From positions 62,001 through 126,000 of the forward strand of contig NZ_JALOCF010000002.1 in NCBI RefSeq assembly GCF_023227905.1: 64,000 bases of DNA, read 5' to 3'. Source of the stretch: Methylobacter sp. (lineage in GTDB: Bacteria > Pseudomonadota > Gammaproteobacteria > Methylococcales > Methylomonadaceae). Below the pieces are notes generated by a model. That model was not told where the DNA came from. It did not search any database and saw only the letters and a program-made list of their open reading frames with translations. The stretch's first letter is position 1. Each line of letters starts with the position of its first letter. Made by a program: the position numbers and the translations under genes. Positions 40,079-49,701 of this stretch are shown piece after piece.

Positions 40079-41465
40079 CGTCTAGTTCATCCTCTTTGAA
40101 GTCCTCTGACACATAATTATCCATATCATCATCCACAATTTGCTCTAAGTCCGAGCCGAGAACAATACTGACAGGTGAATCAAGCATGCTTGGGCGTGAG
40201 GCTAATACGACCTTTTGGTTAGATCCAACACTAAGTTCCAGAAACTCATTACCTTCAGATATGAGATGCAGGTAAACCAACAACATATCCCGCCAGCGGT
40301 CATTCCACCAACTCTTACAGAATCCACGACGCAAACGGTGCATTCTTTTATTATCAGACAGTGGATTTCTCCCATCCTCAGTGAAAACAACATGAGGCAT
40401 CAGAGTAAGCTTGGGCTGTACTCCAAAGCTTGTTTTAGCTTCAATAGCAAAATGCCAAAATACCTGGTTCTTACCACTGTAGCCTATTAGGCTGCGACGG
40501 CGCTCCTCGCCATTAATATCGGGAAACCTCCGCTGACCGCTATATTTTTCGTCATCAGGAAAAAAGAACGCCTCTTTCCCACTGGCCATGGAATAACAGT
40601 GCAAACCTCGTTTGCGCATTTCTTTTGACCAGGCGTCGGCGATCATAAAATTTAACTTTTTAACGACCTCATAGCTTTCAAAAAATGGATAGTTTGTCGG
40701 CTCACCCTTAAGAGTAGAGTTGATATTTAAAGTCGGAACCGCACTTGGAGACTCCCACTGATAGAGCTCTTCTTTCATATCCGACAGATTGCAAAAGGAA
40801 GAAAAAAACGTTGCATATTCAAACCAAGGATAAGGGAATCTAACAAAACGCTTCTTGTATTGATCCGGCTTGAGAGGAAGCCGATAGAAATTTAGCTGCT
40901 CCGGATAACTCATGATCTCTAGCCAATTGGTCACAGCTTTATCTGCTTTTTCCACTAACGAGGTCTGTGAACCAGTTTGGCTGCGTATGAATGCCCCAAT
41001 GTCTATCTTGTCATTTGGATGTTGTGGCACATCATCTCGTTTAAAGCGCTCGATAAGCCGGCTAAACCCATCCGCCCATCCGTTCCTAAATGGGATGATA
41101 TTTCGATCCGAAAACCCATAAGGCTGATTGGAAAACGATGAATCGTCAATAATGATGGGAATAATGAAATTTGGTAGTGAATGGAACTTCTCGGCTTCGA
41201 GAGCGTACTCCACTTCTCGCTGAACACCGGGTTTGCTTAGCGAGGTTCGCGTAATAACAATAATAAACTTACAGGTGTAGTCTGAAATAGCCTCTTGTAT
41301 GTCATCCCAGAACATTTCGCCACCAAATAGTTGGGTTACATCAGACCATACCTGATAGCCTGCTAGCTTTAACCGTGTAGAGAGCCAAAGTGTAAATTCG
41401 TTATCATCAGGCGTAGCATGGCTGATGAAGACGAGCTCTCTGAGTTTGGTAATACTCATGGTCAT
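40065..41465 (-). CDS. TIR-APAZ effector protein (SPARTA)
   Basis: 466 residues. The TIR domain spans residues 10-150: LVFISHATPDDNEFTLWLSTRL, then DYTCKFIIVITRTSL and Glu84 in VQREVEYAL, the likely catalytic glutamate for NAD+ hydrolysis. The C-terminal 300 residues follow the APAZ pattern, including WHFAIEAKTSFGVQPKLTL and KSWWNDRWRDMLLVYLHL, which closely resemble the known SPARTA partner. The very acidic C-terminal tail (DDDMDNYVSEDFKEDELDDEF) is also typical. Its ATG overlaps the hsdS stop (ATGA), an unusual tie between SPARTA and a restriction operon. Confidence 0.92.
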   Translation of the reverse strand: MTMSITKLRELVFISHATPDDNEFTLWLSTRLKLAGYQVWSDVTQLFGGEMFWDDIQEAISDYTCKFIIVITRTSLSKPGVQREVEYALEAEKFHSLPNFIIPIIIDDSSFSNQPYGFSDRNIIPFRNGWADGFSRLIERFKRDDVPQHPNDKIDIGAFIRSQTGSQTSLVEKADKAVTNWLEIMSYPEQLNFYRLPLKPDQYKKRFVRFPYPWFEYATFFSSFCNLSDMKEELYQWESPSAVPTLNINSTLKGEPTNYPFFESYEVVKKLNFMIADAWSKEMRKRGLHCYSMASGKEAFFFPDDEKYSGQRRFPDINGEERRRSLIGYSGKNQVFWHFAIEAKTSFGVQPKLTLMPHVVFTEDGRNPLSDNKRMHRLRRGFCKSWWNDRWRDMLLVYLHLISEGNEFLELSVGSNQKVVLASRPSMLDSPVSIVLGSDLEQIVDDDMDNYVSEDFKEDELDDEFA

Positions 41466-42628
41466 AGCGTACCAGCGAAGGCTTTTTGACTGAGGGATGA
41501 AAATAACTCTTCAAAGCCTGTTTGAGTCAATTGAATAGAATTCTTGATTTCTATTACCTTTTTTTGAATTACAGAATATTTTCTCTGCAATTGAATTGGG
41601 GGAAGATATACGGGAAGTTCCTTGATAATTCCCATGTTAAGGCCGTCCATAACAGCTCCTTTCGCCGTTCTTAAGAAGTAATCCTTTGAAACAGGGTGCA
41701 TTAGAAAATAGGAATGAAGAAACTCGGGGGTACATTTTTCTTTATCGAGAGTGATGCAACATAAATGTTTTGTGTTTATCGCCGTTGGACAATCATCCGG
41801 GACAATTGCTGTTCTACCGCATGTTCCCATTATTGTGATAAGAATGTCGCCTGGACGAACGGTATATCTTTTTAACTCCTGATATTTTTCTTCAGAGATA
41901 TATCTTGGTTTAGCCCAGCGAAATGTATTGGAAACGGCGTTATCAATTCCCAGTACAGCGATCCCATCGTCGGTAAATTCACTGTGTAATAACTGACTAC
42001 CAAAAGGCCCTGTTCTTATGCTTCCCTTTTCGTCTAATGCCAATTTCTCTGCAGGCACTGGCTCCCATCCATTCGTCACGGGATCACCAAACATATCCAG
42101 AAATACGGAACGCAGGAATTCGTCGGTGAGTTGAATGGCTTGCTGGCGTTTGCGACGGATAGCATCGGCTTTGTCGAGGATGGCGACGATGCGTTTTTGT
42201 TCGGGTAAGAGAGGAAGGGGGATTTCAATATCCTTTATACCTTTTACTGATAAATGTTTAACTGTAACCGCAGGAGTTTCAGAATGAATTTTTAGTAATG
42301 CTTTAGGAAGAAAATGATACAAATATCCCTGATCTAGAGCCCCCCCCTTAGCTGTAATCTTACAAACCCGCTGATTGAGTAATGCGCGACCACCAGACCA
42401 GCGTTCACGATTAAAATCTCCGTCCATTCCCACGAGAAGATCACCATCTTCAATAATGAAGTCTTCAGAATATTCACCAGAATAATACGTGGACGATTGC
42501 CCCCCAACTACATCCCTTATTCGAATCAGAGGCAAACCTTCGCCATTCTCATTAAAAAAAGAAGACTTGAAAGCAAACCCAGACAGAATATCTACATGTT
42601 TATCTAATATAGAGACCGGCCAACTCAC
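41462..42628 (-). CDS. hsdS: type I restriction specificity subunit HsdS
   Basis: 388 residues with two target-recognition domains and two helical conserved regions. The first half ends in IPLPLLPEQKRIVAILDKADAIRRKRQQAIQL and the second in YLPPIQLQRKYSVIQKKVIEIKNSI. Each recognition domain defines half of the bipartite DNA site. It overlaps hsdM upstream and the TIR-APAZ gene downstream, both as 4-base ATGA. Confidence 0.94.
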   Translation of the reverse strand: MSWPVSILDKHVDILSGFAFKSSFFNENGEGLPLIRIRDVVGGQSSTYYSGEYSEDFIIEDGDLLVGMDGDFNRERWSGGRALLNQRVCKITAKGGALDQGYLYHFLPKALLKIHSETPAVTVKHLSVKGIKDIEIPLPLLPEQKRIVAILDKADAIRRKRQQAIQLTDEFLRSVFLDMFGDPVTNGWEPVPAEKLALDEKGSIRTGPFGSQLLHSEFTDDGIAVLGIDNAVSNTFRWAKPRYISEEKYQELKRYTVRPGDILITIMGTCGRTAIVPDDCPTAINTKHLCCITLDKEKCTPEFLHSYFLMHPVSKDYFLRTAKGAVMDGLNMGIIKELPVYLPPIQLQRKYSVIQKKVIEIKNSIQLTQTGFEELFSSLSQKAFAGTL

Positions 42629-44229
42629 AGCATCTCCTCCAACTCATCCAAATCCGCCATAATCTCCTTTTCCAAGTCCTTGAACTTCTTCAAAATCACT
42701 TTGGGGTCTTCATATTCCACTTTCTCATGCACCGCTTCTTTGTAGCGGTTAATGGATAGGTCGTATTTGTTGTCGGCAATGGCTTTGGCATCGACGACAA
42801 ATACTTTTCGCGTTTTATCACCAAAGACATCTTCGATTTCGGCTACCGGAGCGTTCGCTTCAATTAGTGAGCGGTATTTTTTCCACTGCGTAATGGCATC
42901 GGGCAAGTCATTACCGCCTTTGCCTTTAAGCGGTGTACGCTTGTCGTCGAGCGAATAACCATCCGCTTGCAGGTCGTAGAACCAGACGCATTCGGTGTTG
43001 CCGCCCTTGGTAAATATCAGAATCGCAGTGCTCACTCCGGCATAGGGTTTAAACACACCACTAGGCAGACTAACGATGCCTTCGAGCTGGTTATTGTCGA
43101 TCAATTCCTGCCGCAGTTGCTGGTGAGCGTTGGAGGAGCCGAACAATACGCCATCGGGTACGATCACCGCCGCACGGCCGCCAAGTTTCAAGGTACGTAA
43201 AATATGCGCGACAAACAATAATTCGGTTTTTTTGGTTTTCACCAGCCCCAAGACATCGGGATTGGTGTTGGTTTCGTCCAGGCTGCCTTTGAACGGAGGG
43301 TTCGCCAGAATCACATCAAAAAAGTTTTCTTCCTGCCGGGGAAAATGCTCTTTAATCGATTTGCTCAAAGAATCCTGATATAGAATATTCGCACCATTGA
43401 CTCCATGCAGCGCCATGTTCATGCTGGACACGCGCAACATAGTGGTGTCGAAATCGAAGCCCCAAAACATATGCTTGCTGATGTGGCTGCGGTAGGGTTC
43501 GAGCAAGTCTCCGGTGTAATGCTTATTGCCGTCTTCGTCTTCGAATATTCCAGCATTACTGGAATGCTTACGGTTTAAGTATTCCATGGTGCGCGCAAGA
43601 AACCCTGCGGTGCCGCAAGCCGGATCGCAGATCACCTCGCTCGGTTGTGGATCGATCAGCTCGATCATGGCATCGATGATATGACGCGGTGTGCGGAACT
43701 GGCCATTAATACCGGCGGTGGTCAGTTTACTGAGCAGATACTCGTAGATATCGCCTTTAACGTCGCTTTTCGTAAGCGGCAGTTCATCGACCATTTCGAT
43801 GGCGGACACCAATACCGACTCGTTTTTAATTTCCAGGTCGGCATCCTGCATGTATTCGCCAATATGGCCCAGTGCTACCCGCGCACTGCCTTCGGTACCC
43901 AGAGCGTCGTCGTCATCAAATTTCTGGCCCAGCTTGGCAAAGTAGGGGTAAACATTGTTTTTAAGGTGCTTGTGCAGTTCTTTACCGCTGAGGTTTTTAA
44001 AGTTTTTCCAGCGCAGCAGTTGACCTTCTTGGGTGTTGGGGAACAGGCGGTCAAAGTCTTTACCGGTCCGTGCCGCTTTGCGTTCGGCCACCTCTTCTTG
44101 CATGTCTAGCATGCGTGCAAAGATGAGGTAACTGATTTGCTCGATCACGGTTAAAGGGTTGGTGATACCCCCGGTCCAGAATTTTTCCCAGAGTTTGTCG
44201 ATATTGTTTCTTAATTGGCCTGTTAGCAT
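42625..44229 (-). CDS. hsdM: type I DNA methyltransferase subunit HsdM
   Basis: 534 residues. N-terminal HsdM helical domain (LRNNIDKLWEKFW), then an adenine methyltransferase: DPACGTAGFLART for S-adenosylmethionine binding and the catalytic DVILANPPF. Complete and intact, so the host can protect its own sites. It lies 6 bases after rmuC and overlaps hsdS. Confidence 0.95.
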   Translation of the reverse strand: MLTGQLRNNIDKLWEKFWTGGITNPLTVIEQISYLIFARMLDMQEEVAERKAARTGKDFDRLFPNTQEGQLLRWKNFKNLSGKELHKHLKNNVYPYFAKLGQKFDDDDALGTEGSARVALGHIGEYMQDADLEIKNESVLVSAIEMVDELPLTKSDVKGDIYEYLLSKLTTAGINGQFRTPRHIIDAMIELIDPQPSEVICDPACGTAGFLARTMEYLNRKHSSNAGIFEDEDGNKHYTGDLLEPYRSHISKHMFWGFDFDTTMLRVSSMNMALHGVNGANILYQDSLSKSIKEHFPRQEENFFDVILANPPFKGSLDETNTNPDVLGLVKTKKTELLFVAHILRTLKLGGRAAVIVPDGVLFGSSNAHQQLRQELIDNNQLEGIVSLPSGVFKPYAGVSTAILIFTKGGNTECVWFYDLQADGYSLDDKRTPLKGKGGNDLPDAITQWKKYRSLIEANAPVAEIEDVFGDKTRKVFVVDAKAIADNKYDLSINRYKEAVHEKVEYEDPKVILKKFKDLEKEIMADLDELEEML

Positions 44230-44235
44230 TCGGGT

Positions 44236-46266
44236 TTACTTCTCTTGTTCAATCGTTAAAAATTCATTTTCATCACCGGTCTCATCTTCCGCTTCGGCAA
44301 GCACCGGTTGCAGTGCCTGATCCTCTTCTTCAATGGGCTCAATAATGAGCGATAGCCGCTCAGTTTCAAAGTCCATATGCGCTGGCTCTAGCTGAGGCAA
44401 GGATTTACTGACTTTGGCAGAAAGTTGACTAAATCGATCTATCTTGCCATACAGCCCTTGCTGGCCCGCCAAGGCTTTTACGGTATTGTTGTAATGGTTA
44501 CTGGCGGTATTGAGCGTGCCACCCAGCTTGCTTAGGCGCTCTGCTACTGTGCACACCTGATTGTAGATTTCCCCGGCTTTTTCACCGATCTCGCGAGCTT
44601 CGGCATTGCTCCGCTCTATCATCCACAGATTCGATACTGTGCGTAAAATTGGGATGAGTGTGGTATGGGATACCAATACAATGTTCTTCTTGTAGCCGTA
44701 TTCGAACAGATCTTTATTATTCTTTAATGCCTCAATATAGGCCGGTTCGATAGGCATAAACATCAGCACAAAGCTGGGGCTGCGCATTCCGACGAGGTTG
44801 GTGTAATCCTTGGAGGCCAGATCATCAATGTGCTTACGTACCGCTTTGACGTGCTCAACCATTGCCAGTTGGTATTCTTCTGGTGATTCAGCGCTGACGG
44901 ATCTATCGTAGGCCAGCAAAGATACCTTACTGTCGATGATAATGTGTTTACCGTCTGGCAATTTGATCAGATAGTCAGTCTGCTTGTTTTTCCCCTCTGC
45001 GTCTTTAAACGAACTTTGCACTTCATAGTGAGCATCTTCTATTAAGCCACTCATTTCCAGGGTTCGACACAGCTGTGCTTCGCCCCAGGCGCCGCGCTGC
45101 TGGGAATCTCCTTTGAGCGCCGATGTCAGGTTGTTGGCCTCTTTACTCATTTGCAATCCAATGTCGAGCACCTTTTTAATTTCAGCATTCAGGCTGGTGT
45201 TCCCCTGGATTGACGCATCATGGACTTCGTTGATACGTTTTTGGAAGCCTTCTATCTGCTCGCGGAAAGGTTTGAGCATGTTATCAATGCTAGCCTGGCT
45301 GGTATGGGTAAAGGTTTTTCCTTTTTCTTCAAAAATTTTGTTAGCCAGATTTTCAAATTCTTTGGTTAATGATTGCTTGGTTTCGGAGAGCTGGGCCATT
45401 TGCTCTTTAAAGTGCTCCTCCCGCCTCTCCAACGTGGTTTTTAGTTCGGTATGCTCATTGCTAAGATCTTGATAACGCTGTTGTAACTGGCTGTATGCTT
45501 CAATTTGTTCTCTGAGCTTACTTTTATGTTCAATCAGCTGTTCGCGAGCCTCTTTTTCACCCGTTTCTAACGCTTTAGATTTTTTGCCTTCTTGCGCCAA
45601 CTCATCTTTTAAGCGATTGACTTCTTTACGCTCTTCTTGAAGCGCATTATCAATCATTTGCAGACGTTCACGTAATTCCTGCTGTTGTTCACGCGCCTCT
45701 TTTTCAGAAGTCTCTAGCGCCTTGGCTTTTTTACCTTCCTGCGCCAATTCATCTTTTAAGCGGCTGACCTCTTTGCGTTCATCTTGCAGCTGAATATCTA
45801 TTTGTTGCAGTCGATTGCGTAGGTCTTCTTGTTGCTTGGTTAGCGAACGTACATCGGCCTGCGCGGTTTCCCGCTGCTTTTCAGCTTCGTGGTGTTGTTG
45901 GTTGAGTATTTCCAGTTGTTGACGCAAGGCCTCACGCTCGGTTTTAGCTTCGGCTTGCGTTTCTGTTAGACGTTTCTCCAGACTCAGACATTTATCCTGT
46001 GCAGCTGATATTTGTTGCTCCAGCTTGCTTTCGCTTAATGCCAATTGATGATTTTTGCTTTGTAGCGCATCCTGTTGTGCTTGTATGGAAATAAGCTGTT
46101 CAGTGCTTTTGCTCAGCTCCTGCTTTGCTTGCTCCAGCAAACCGTTCAGCTCGGTATTGCGGCGGCTAAAGCGAAGTGTCGCTGCTAGATAGCCAATTAC
46201 TGCCACGGCAATCATAACAACGCAGAAAATGGCAGTAAGTTCAGTGGTCCATTGAATGGCCGGCAT
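44236..46266 (-). CDS. rmuC: RmuC-family DNA recombination protein within the hsd operon
   Basis: 676 residues. One N-terminal membrane segment (IFCVVMIAVAVIGYLAATL) is followed by a coiled coil of about 300 residues, then the RmuC nuclease-like domain (about 330-600: GAWGEAQLCRTLEMSGL, IIDSKVSLLAYDR and the MRSPSFVLMFMPIEPAYI signature). Within the coil a unit of about 43 residues is duplicated (both copies contain RLKDELAQEGKK-KALET-EKEAREQ). RmuC limits rearrangement at inverted repeats, and its exact activity is unsettled. It sits between hsdR and hsdM with gaps of 8 and 6 bases. Confidence 0.9.
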   Translation of the reverse strand: MPAIQWTTELTAIFCVVMIAVAVIGYLAATLRFSRRNTELNGLLEQAKQELSKSTEQLISIQAQQDALQSKNHQLALSESKLEQQISAAQDKCLSLEKRLTETQAEAKTEREALRQQLEILNQQHHEAEKQRETAQADVRSLTKQQEDLRNRLQQIDIQLQDERKEVSRLKDELAQEGKKAKALETSEKEAREQQQELRERLQMIDNALQEERKEVNRLKDELAQEGKKSKALETGEKEAREQLIEHKSKLREQIEAYSQLQQRYQDLSNEHTELKTTLERREEHFKEQMAQLSETKQSLTKEFENLANKIFEEKGKTFTHTSQASIDNMLKPFREQIEGFQKRINEVHDASIQGNTSLNAEIKKVLDIGLQMSKEANNLTSALKGDSQQRGAWGEAQLCRTLEMSGLIEDAHYEVQSSFKDAEGKNKQTDYLIKLPDGKHIIIDSKVSLLAYDRSVSAESPEEYQLAMVEHVKAVRKHIDDLASKDYTNLVGMRSPSFVLMFMPIEPAYIEALKNNKDLFEYGYKKNIVLVSHTTLIPILRTVSNLWMIERSNAEAREIGEKAGEIYNQVCTVAERLSKLGGTLNTASNHYNNTVKALAGQQGLYGKIDRFSQLSAKVSKSLPQLEPAHMDFETERLSLIIEPIEEEDQALQPVLAEAEDETGDENEFLTIEQEK

Positions 46267-46274
46267 GTGTCCTC

Positions 46275-49200
46275 CTATATATTTGCTAGCTGCGCGTCAG
46301 CGCTTAAAAATGGTTTTAGCACTTCGATCAGATCGTTTACATCATCCGGTTTAAATACCCCATCGATACCCTCATGAGAAATACTGTCGAAGGGGGGCTC
46401 GTAGAGTTTTTCCACCACGATGGAACCATGCTGGGCGATATAATTTTTTAGCAAGTTCATAAAACGCACTTGCTGAGCTGTAAGGTTGGGATGGTCGTGC
46501 AAAAAGCTCTTGAAGAGGTCTTCTATCGCTTGCGGGTCGAGGCCAACCAGCTCTCTAACCGTTAGCTGCAATTGGTCTGCGGTGCGTCCGTAAAAATCGT
46601 TAAGCACTTCCAAACTGACTCCCGGGTGGCTGGTGAGTATCGTCGATGTGAGTGACTTTAGCTCTGCTTCGGTGATGGCTTCGCCCTTGTGTATTTTTTG
46701 CAGGGTTGGATTCGCAGCGATCATATTATCCAAAATGCTTTTCAATCGTCTGCGGTAGATCATCGCTTCGTTAGCGCCAGCAATTTTGACTTCGCGGTCT
46801 GTCTCTCTTACCCCCGTGTCACCGGTTTTTGTGGCAGGCATAGCATACCCCCCTCCACCACCCAATTGCCGGTATTTCATAATGCCGCGCAATTCTTTAC
46901 GGGCGGTTTCGAGTTTCTCAATGCTGGGTTGCTGCCAGAATCCGGCACTACGTACCTCGGCAATAACCGTGTCTTTTTGACGCACTGCTTGTATGTTGAC
47001 TGCTAGTTTGTCGAGCTCGGCCAGCAATTGATCACGGCCGTCATCAAAGCAGCTGGCTTGATTAACCAAGCAACTTTCGATGTTGGCGATGAGTTTATCT
47101 AACGCGGTAGCGTGCTTGTCTCGCAAAACTCTAGCTGACATTAAGGGCGCAATCGTATTCACCAGCAGGTGCTGAGTTTTTGCATCCAGCGTTTTTAACA
47201 AATCAGTTTGTTGTAATTGATGCACTACGCGCAGCTCTCTCTTAACAGCAATACTGGTATCTGGCAGATCATTGACATCTGCGCGCATCAGTTCGACGGC
47301 CACATCGAAAGCTTGTGCATTGTTATGTTTAAGCGCTGCTTGAGCAAGTTCCAAGCGCGCCTCAAAGGTAGTTTGTAATAGAGACTTGCTGCCCGTGTCT
47401 TCCGGTTCCTGATATTCTTCTTCGAAAAAATCGAAGTTCCCATAATGATCAAAGATTAAAAACTCGGTTTTATGCTTGCCTGGACCAAACAAGTTTGGGC
47501 GCAAGCGCGTACCACGGCCAATCATTTGCCAGAATTTCACCCAGGATCTGACCGACTTAGCAAAGACCAGATTGACCACTTCGGGCACATCGATACCGGT
47601 GTCAAGCATATCGACCGATATCGCAATGCGAAACTCGTTGTCGGCCTTTTTGAATTCTTTAATCAGGCTATCCACCTGGGGAATCGCATTGTGAATCACC
47701 TTACACACCTTACTGCCATACTGAGGGTAGAGTTTGCAAAAGAGCTTTTCCAGGTGCTCGGCATGTTCTTGGCGTTGTGCAAAGATGATGGTTTTACCTA
47801 CTAACGAGCCTGTTTCGTCTTTAATGCCGTTGTTGATGAGGTTTTCCAGAATGATACGGTCGGTATCTTCGCTAAAAATTTTACGGCCGATGTCCTTCCC
47901 GGCAATGGTAGTCTTTTTAGCTTCTTCTTCGCCAAGATCTTCTTCCAGTTGTCGTTTTTGCTCTTCTGTTAGATCGTTATAATGAATCCCGTCGCGCAAA
48001 AAATCCGTGGTTAGATCTTTGACTCGAAACGGCACCAAATAAGGTGGCTCATTATTGATAGCTGCATCGAGGCCAAACTCGAAGGTGGGATTGGTAGTTT
48101 CACAATCGAACATATCGAAGGTGTTGCGGCTAATGAACTTAACCGGCGTGGCGGTGAGTCCCACTTGCAACGCGTCGAAGTAATCAAACAAATCACGGTA
48201 TTTGTTATAGACACTCCGATGACTTTCATCGGCTATGATGAGATCAAAAAAGCCGACATCAAGTTGGGTAAAACGATTCATCATGCCTGGATAGGTCGCG
48301 ATATAGACGCGAGCTGTTTGATCGATTTTATTGGTTTCACCAATAATGCAGCGTGGTTCGCTGGGTAAATTTTGTTTAAAGGCTTCGTCAGCCTGGATAC
48401 GCAGCTCTTTGCGGTCACATAAGAACAAAACGCGCTTAGCCCAGCCTGTACGTAACAGAAGTTCGTTCAAAGCAATGGCCACACGAGTTTTACCGGTTCC
48501 CGTTGCTTGAATGATCAATGCCTTGCGGCGCTGGCTCTGAAAATGCGCCGCAACCGTTTTAACCGCTTCGATTTGATAAGGACGATCGGCAATGCTCAGT
48601 TCGGGATTGAATTTTTCGAGTTCAGCACTACGGTAATGGCGTTGATAAATCAAATAGTCCAGGCTATCTTTGCTATAGAAGCCATAGACTGGACGATAGG
48701 TGTTGTACTGGTGGTCATCCCAGATAAAGGTTTCATAACCATTGCTATAGAAAATAACCGGGCGCTGGTAGCCCATATGTTCAAAAGCATCAGCATAAAG
48801 CCGAGCCTGTTCTCGCCCCGCTTGTAGGTTGGTATTACCTGATTTTTTCGCTTCAATGACTGCCAAGGGCTGGCTATCTCCCCAAAGCACGTAATCTACG
48901 TAACCTTTGCCTGATTTATTATCTGGGAATGCAACTTCGAACTCTTGCCCAACCTGTTCTGGATTATGAATATCCCATCCAGCTTGCAATAACATGGCAT
49001 CGATTAGTAAGTCGCGCGTTTTGGCTTCGTTCCATTGCAGGCTGTCGGCCACCTGCTGGCTTTGTTGTTTCCTCTTTTGCTGATCCGGCTTGGCGGGAGT
49101 TTCCAAACGATCAATGTTTTTGGTACGTTCACGCTCAAGCGCCTCCATAACGCGCTGCAGTTCGTCTTGTTGTTTTTGCAGCTCCTTTTCATAGCTGGAA

Positions 49201-49652
49201 ACCGATTTTTGCAGCTGGGTTAGAGTAGCGGTAGGGTCGTTGATATCCTGAAAGGTAAGAATATCGTCTTTCTTCTTGCCGTAATATTTAATCCCCATAT
49301 ACATGGCAAGCTGATGCGCTGTACCCAAAGCCATATGCGCGTTACGAATCTCGCCTTCAGCGCCATGCGCGGTATCATTACCTTGAATTCGCAAGAAATT
49401 GATCTGATGAATAAGCGATTTACTAACGCAATCTTCAAAGACTGGATTTTTGATCAGCTCATAAAAGCTAGATTGTGGCAGTCGTGGTAGCTGTTCTTCT
49501 TTGTAGATCGTTTTAGTAAGCTCTTCCGCGAAACCTCTTAAACGCGTCAATGCACTACCTGGATCAACATGTAACACCGCCTCGGCCAAGCCGCCTATGT
49601 TAGCTAGCACGTCATTCTGTGGTCGAAGAAACTCAAAATTGATAGATTTCAT
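46275..49652 (-). CDS. hsdR: type I restriction endonuclease subunit HsdR
   Basis: About 1125 residues. N-terminal DUF4145-like helical domain (to about 150), a coiled coil, then the nuclease motif DYVLWGDSQPLAVIEAKKSG (about 255-275) and an SF2 translocase with ATGTGKTR (about 385), ADESH and GLTATP, and QMIGRGTRL in the second RecA domain. An EcoEI-type C-terminal region follows (about 880-1120). I chose ATG 49652 (MKSINFEFLRPQ): the upstream in-frame ATG at 49670 would coincide with the predicted sigma-54 transcription start. First gene of the operon. Confidence 0.93.
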   Translation of the reverse strand: MKSINFEFLRPQNDVLANIGGLAEAVLHVDPGSALTRLRGFAEELTKTIYKEEQLPRLPQSSFYELIKNPVFEDCVSKSLIHQINFLRIQGNDTAHGAEGEIRNAHMALGTAHQLAMYMGIKYYGKKKDDILTFQDINDPTATLTQLQKSVSSYEKELQKQQDELQRVMEALERERTKNIDRLETPAKPDQQKRKQQSQQVADSLQWNEAKTRDLLIDAMLLQAGWDIHNPEQVGQEFEVAFPDNKSGKGYVDYVLWGDSQPLAVIEAKKSGNTNLQAGREQARLYADAFEHMGYQRPVIFYSNGYETFIWDDHQYNTYRPVYGFYSKDSLDYLIYQRHYRSAELEKFNPELSIADRPYQIEAVKTVAAHFQSQRRKALIIQATGTGKTRVAIALNELLLRTGWAKRVLFLCDRKELRIQADEAFKQNLPSEPRCIIGETNKIDQTARVYIATYPGMMNRFTQLDVGFFDLIIADESHRSVYNKYRDLFDYFDALQVGLTATPVKFISRNTFDMFDCETTNPTFEFGLDAAINNEPPYLVPFRVKDLTTDFLRDGIHYNDLTEEQKRQLEEDLGEEEAKKTTIAGKDIGRKIFSEDTDRIILENLINNGIKDETGSLVGKTIIFAQRQEHAEHLEKLFCKLYPQYGSKVCKVIHNAIPQVDSLIKEFKKADNEFRIAISVDMLDTGIDVPEVVNLVFAKSVRSWVKFWQMIGRGTRLRPNLFGPGKHKTEFLIFDHYGNFDFFEEEYQEPEDTGSKSLLQTTFEARLELAQAALKHNNAQAFDVAVELMRADVNDLPDTSIAVKRELRVVHQLQQTDLLKTLDAKTQHLLVNTIAPLMSARVLRDKHATALDKLIANIESCLVNQASCFDDGRDQLLAELDKLAVNIQAVRQKDTVIAEVRSAGFWQQPSIEKLETARKELRGIMKYRQLGGGGGYAMPATKTGDTGVRETDREVKIAGANEAMIYRRRLKSILDNMIAANPTLQKIHKGEAITEAELKSLTSTILTSHPGVSLEVLNDFYGRTADQLQLTVRELVGLDPQAIEDLFKSFLHDHPNLTAQQVRFMNLLKNYIAQHGSIVVEKLYEPPFDSISHEGIDGVFKPDDVNDLIEVLKPFLSADAQLANI

Positions 49653-49681
49653 AAATATTATTCTGTCCATACCGGCTTTAA

Positions 49682-49697
49682 AGCGAAAACCGTGCCA
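49682..49697 (-). promoter_or_regulatory. sigma-54 promoter for the hsdR operon
   Basis: Minus-strand TGGCAC (49697-49692), GGTTT, TCGC (49686-49683), T. This fits the consensus TGGCAC-N5-TTGCW at every fixed position except one (TTGC is TCGC), with the invariant GG and GC at correct spacing. It begins 5 bases past the stop of the sigma-54 activator gene; transcription would start near 49671, about 19 bases before the chosen hsdR start. Confidence 0.75.
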
Positions 49698-49701
49698 ATG
49701 T

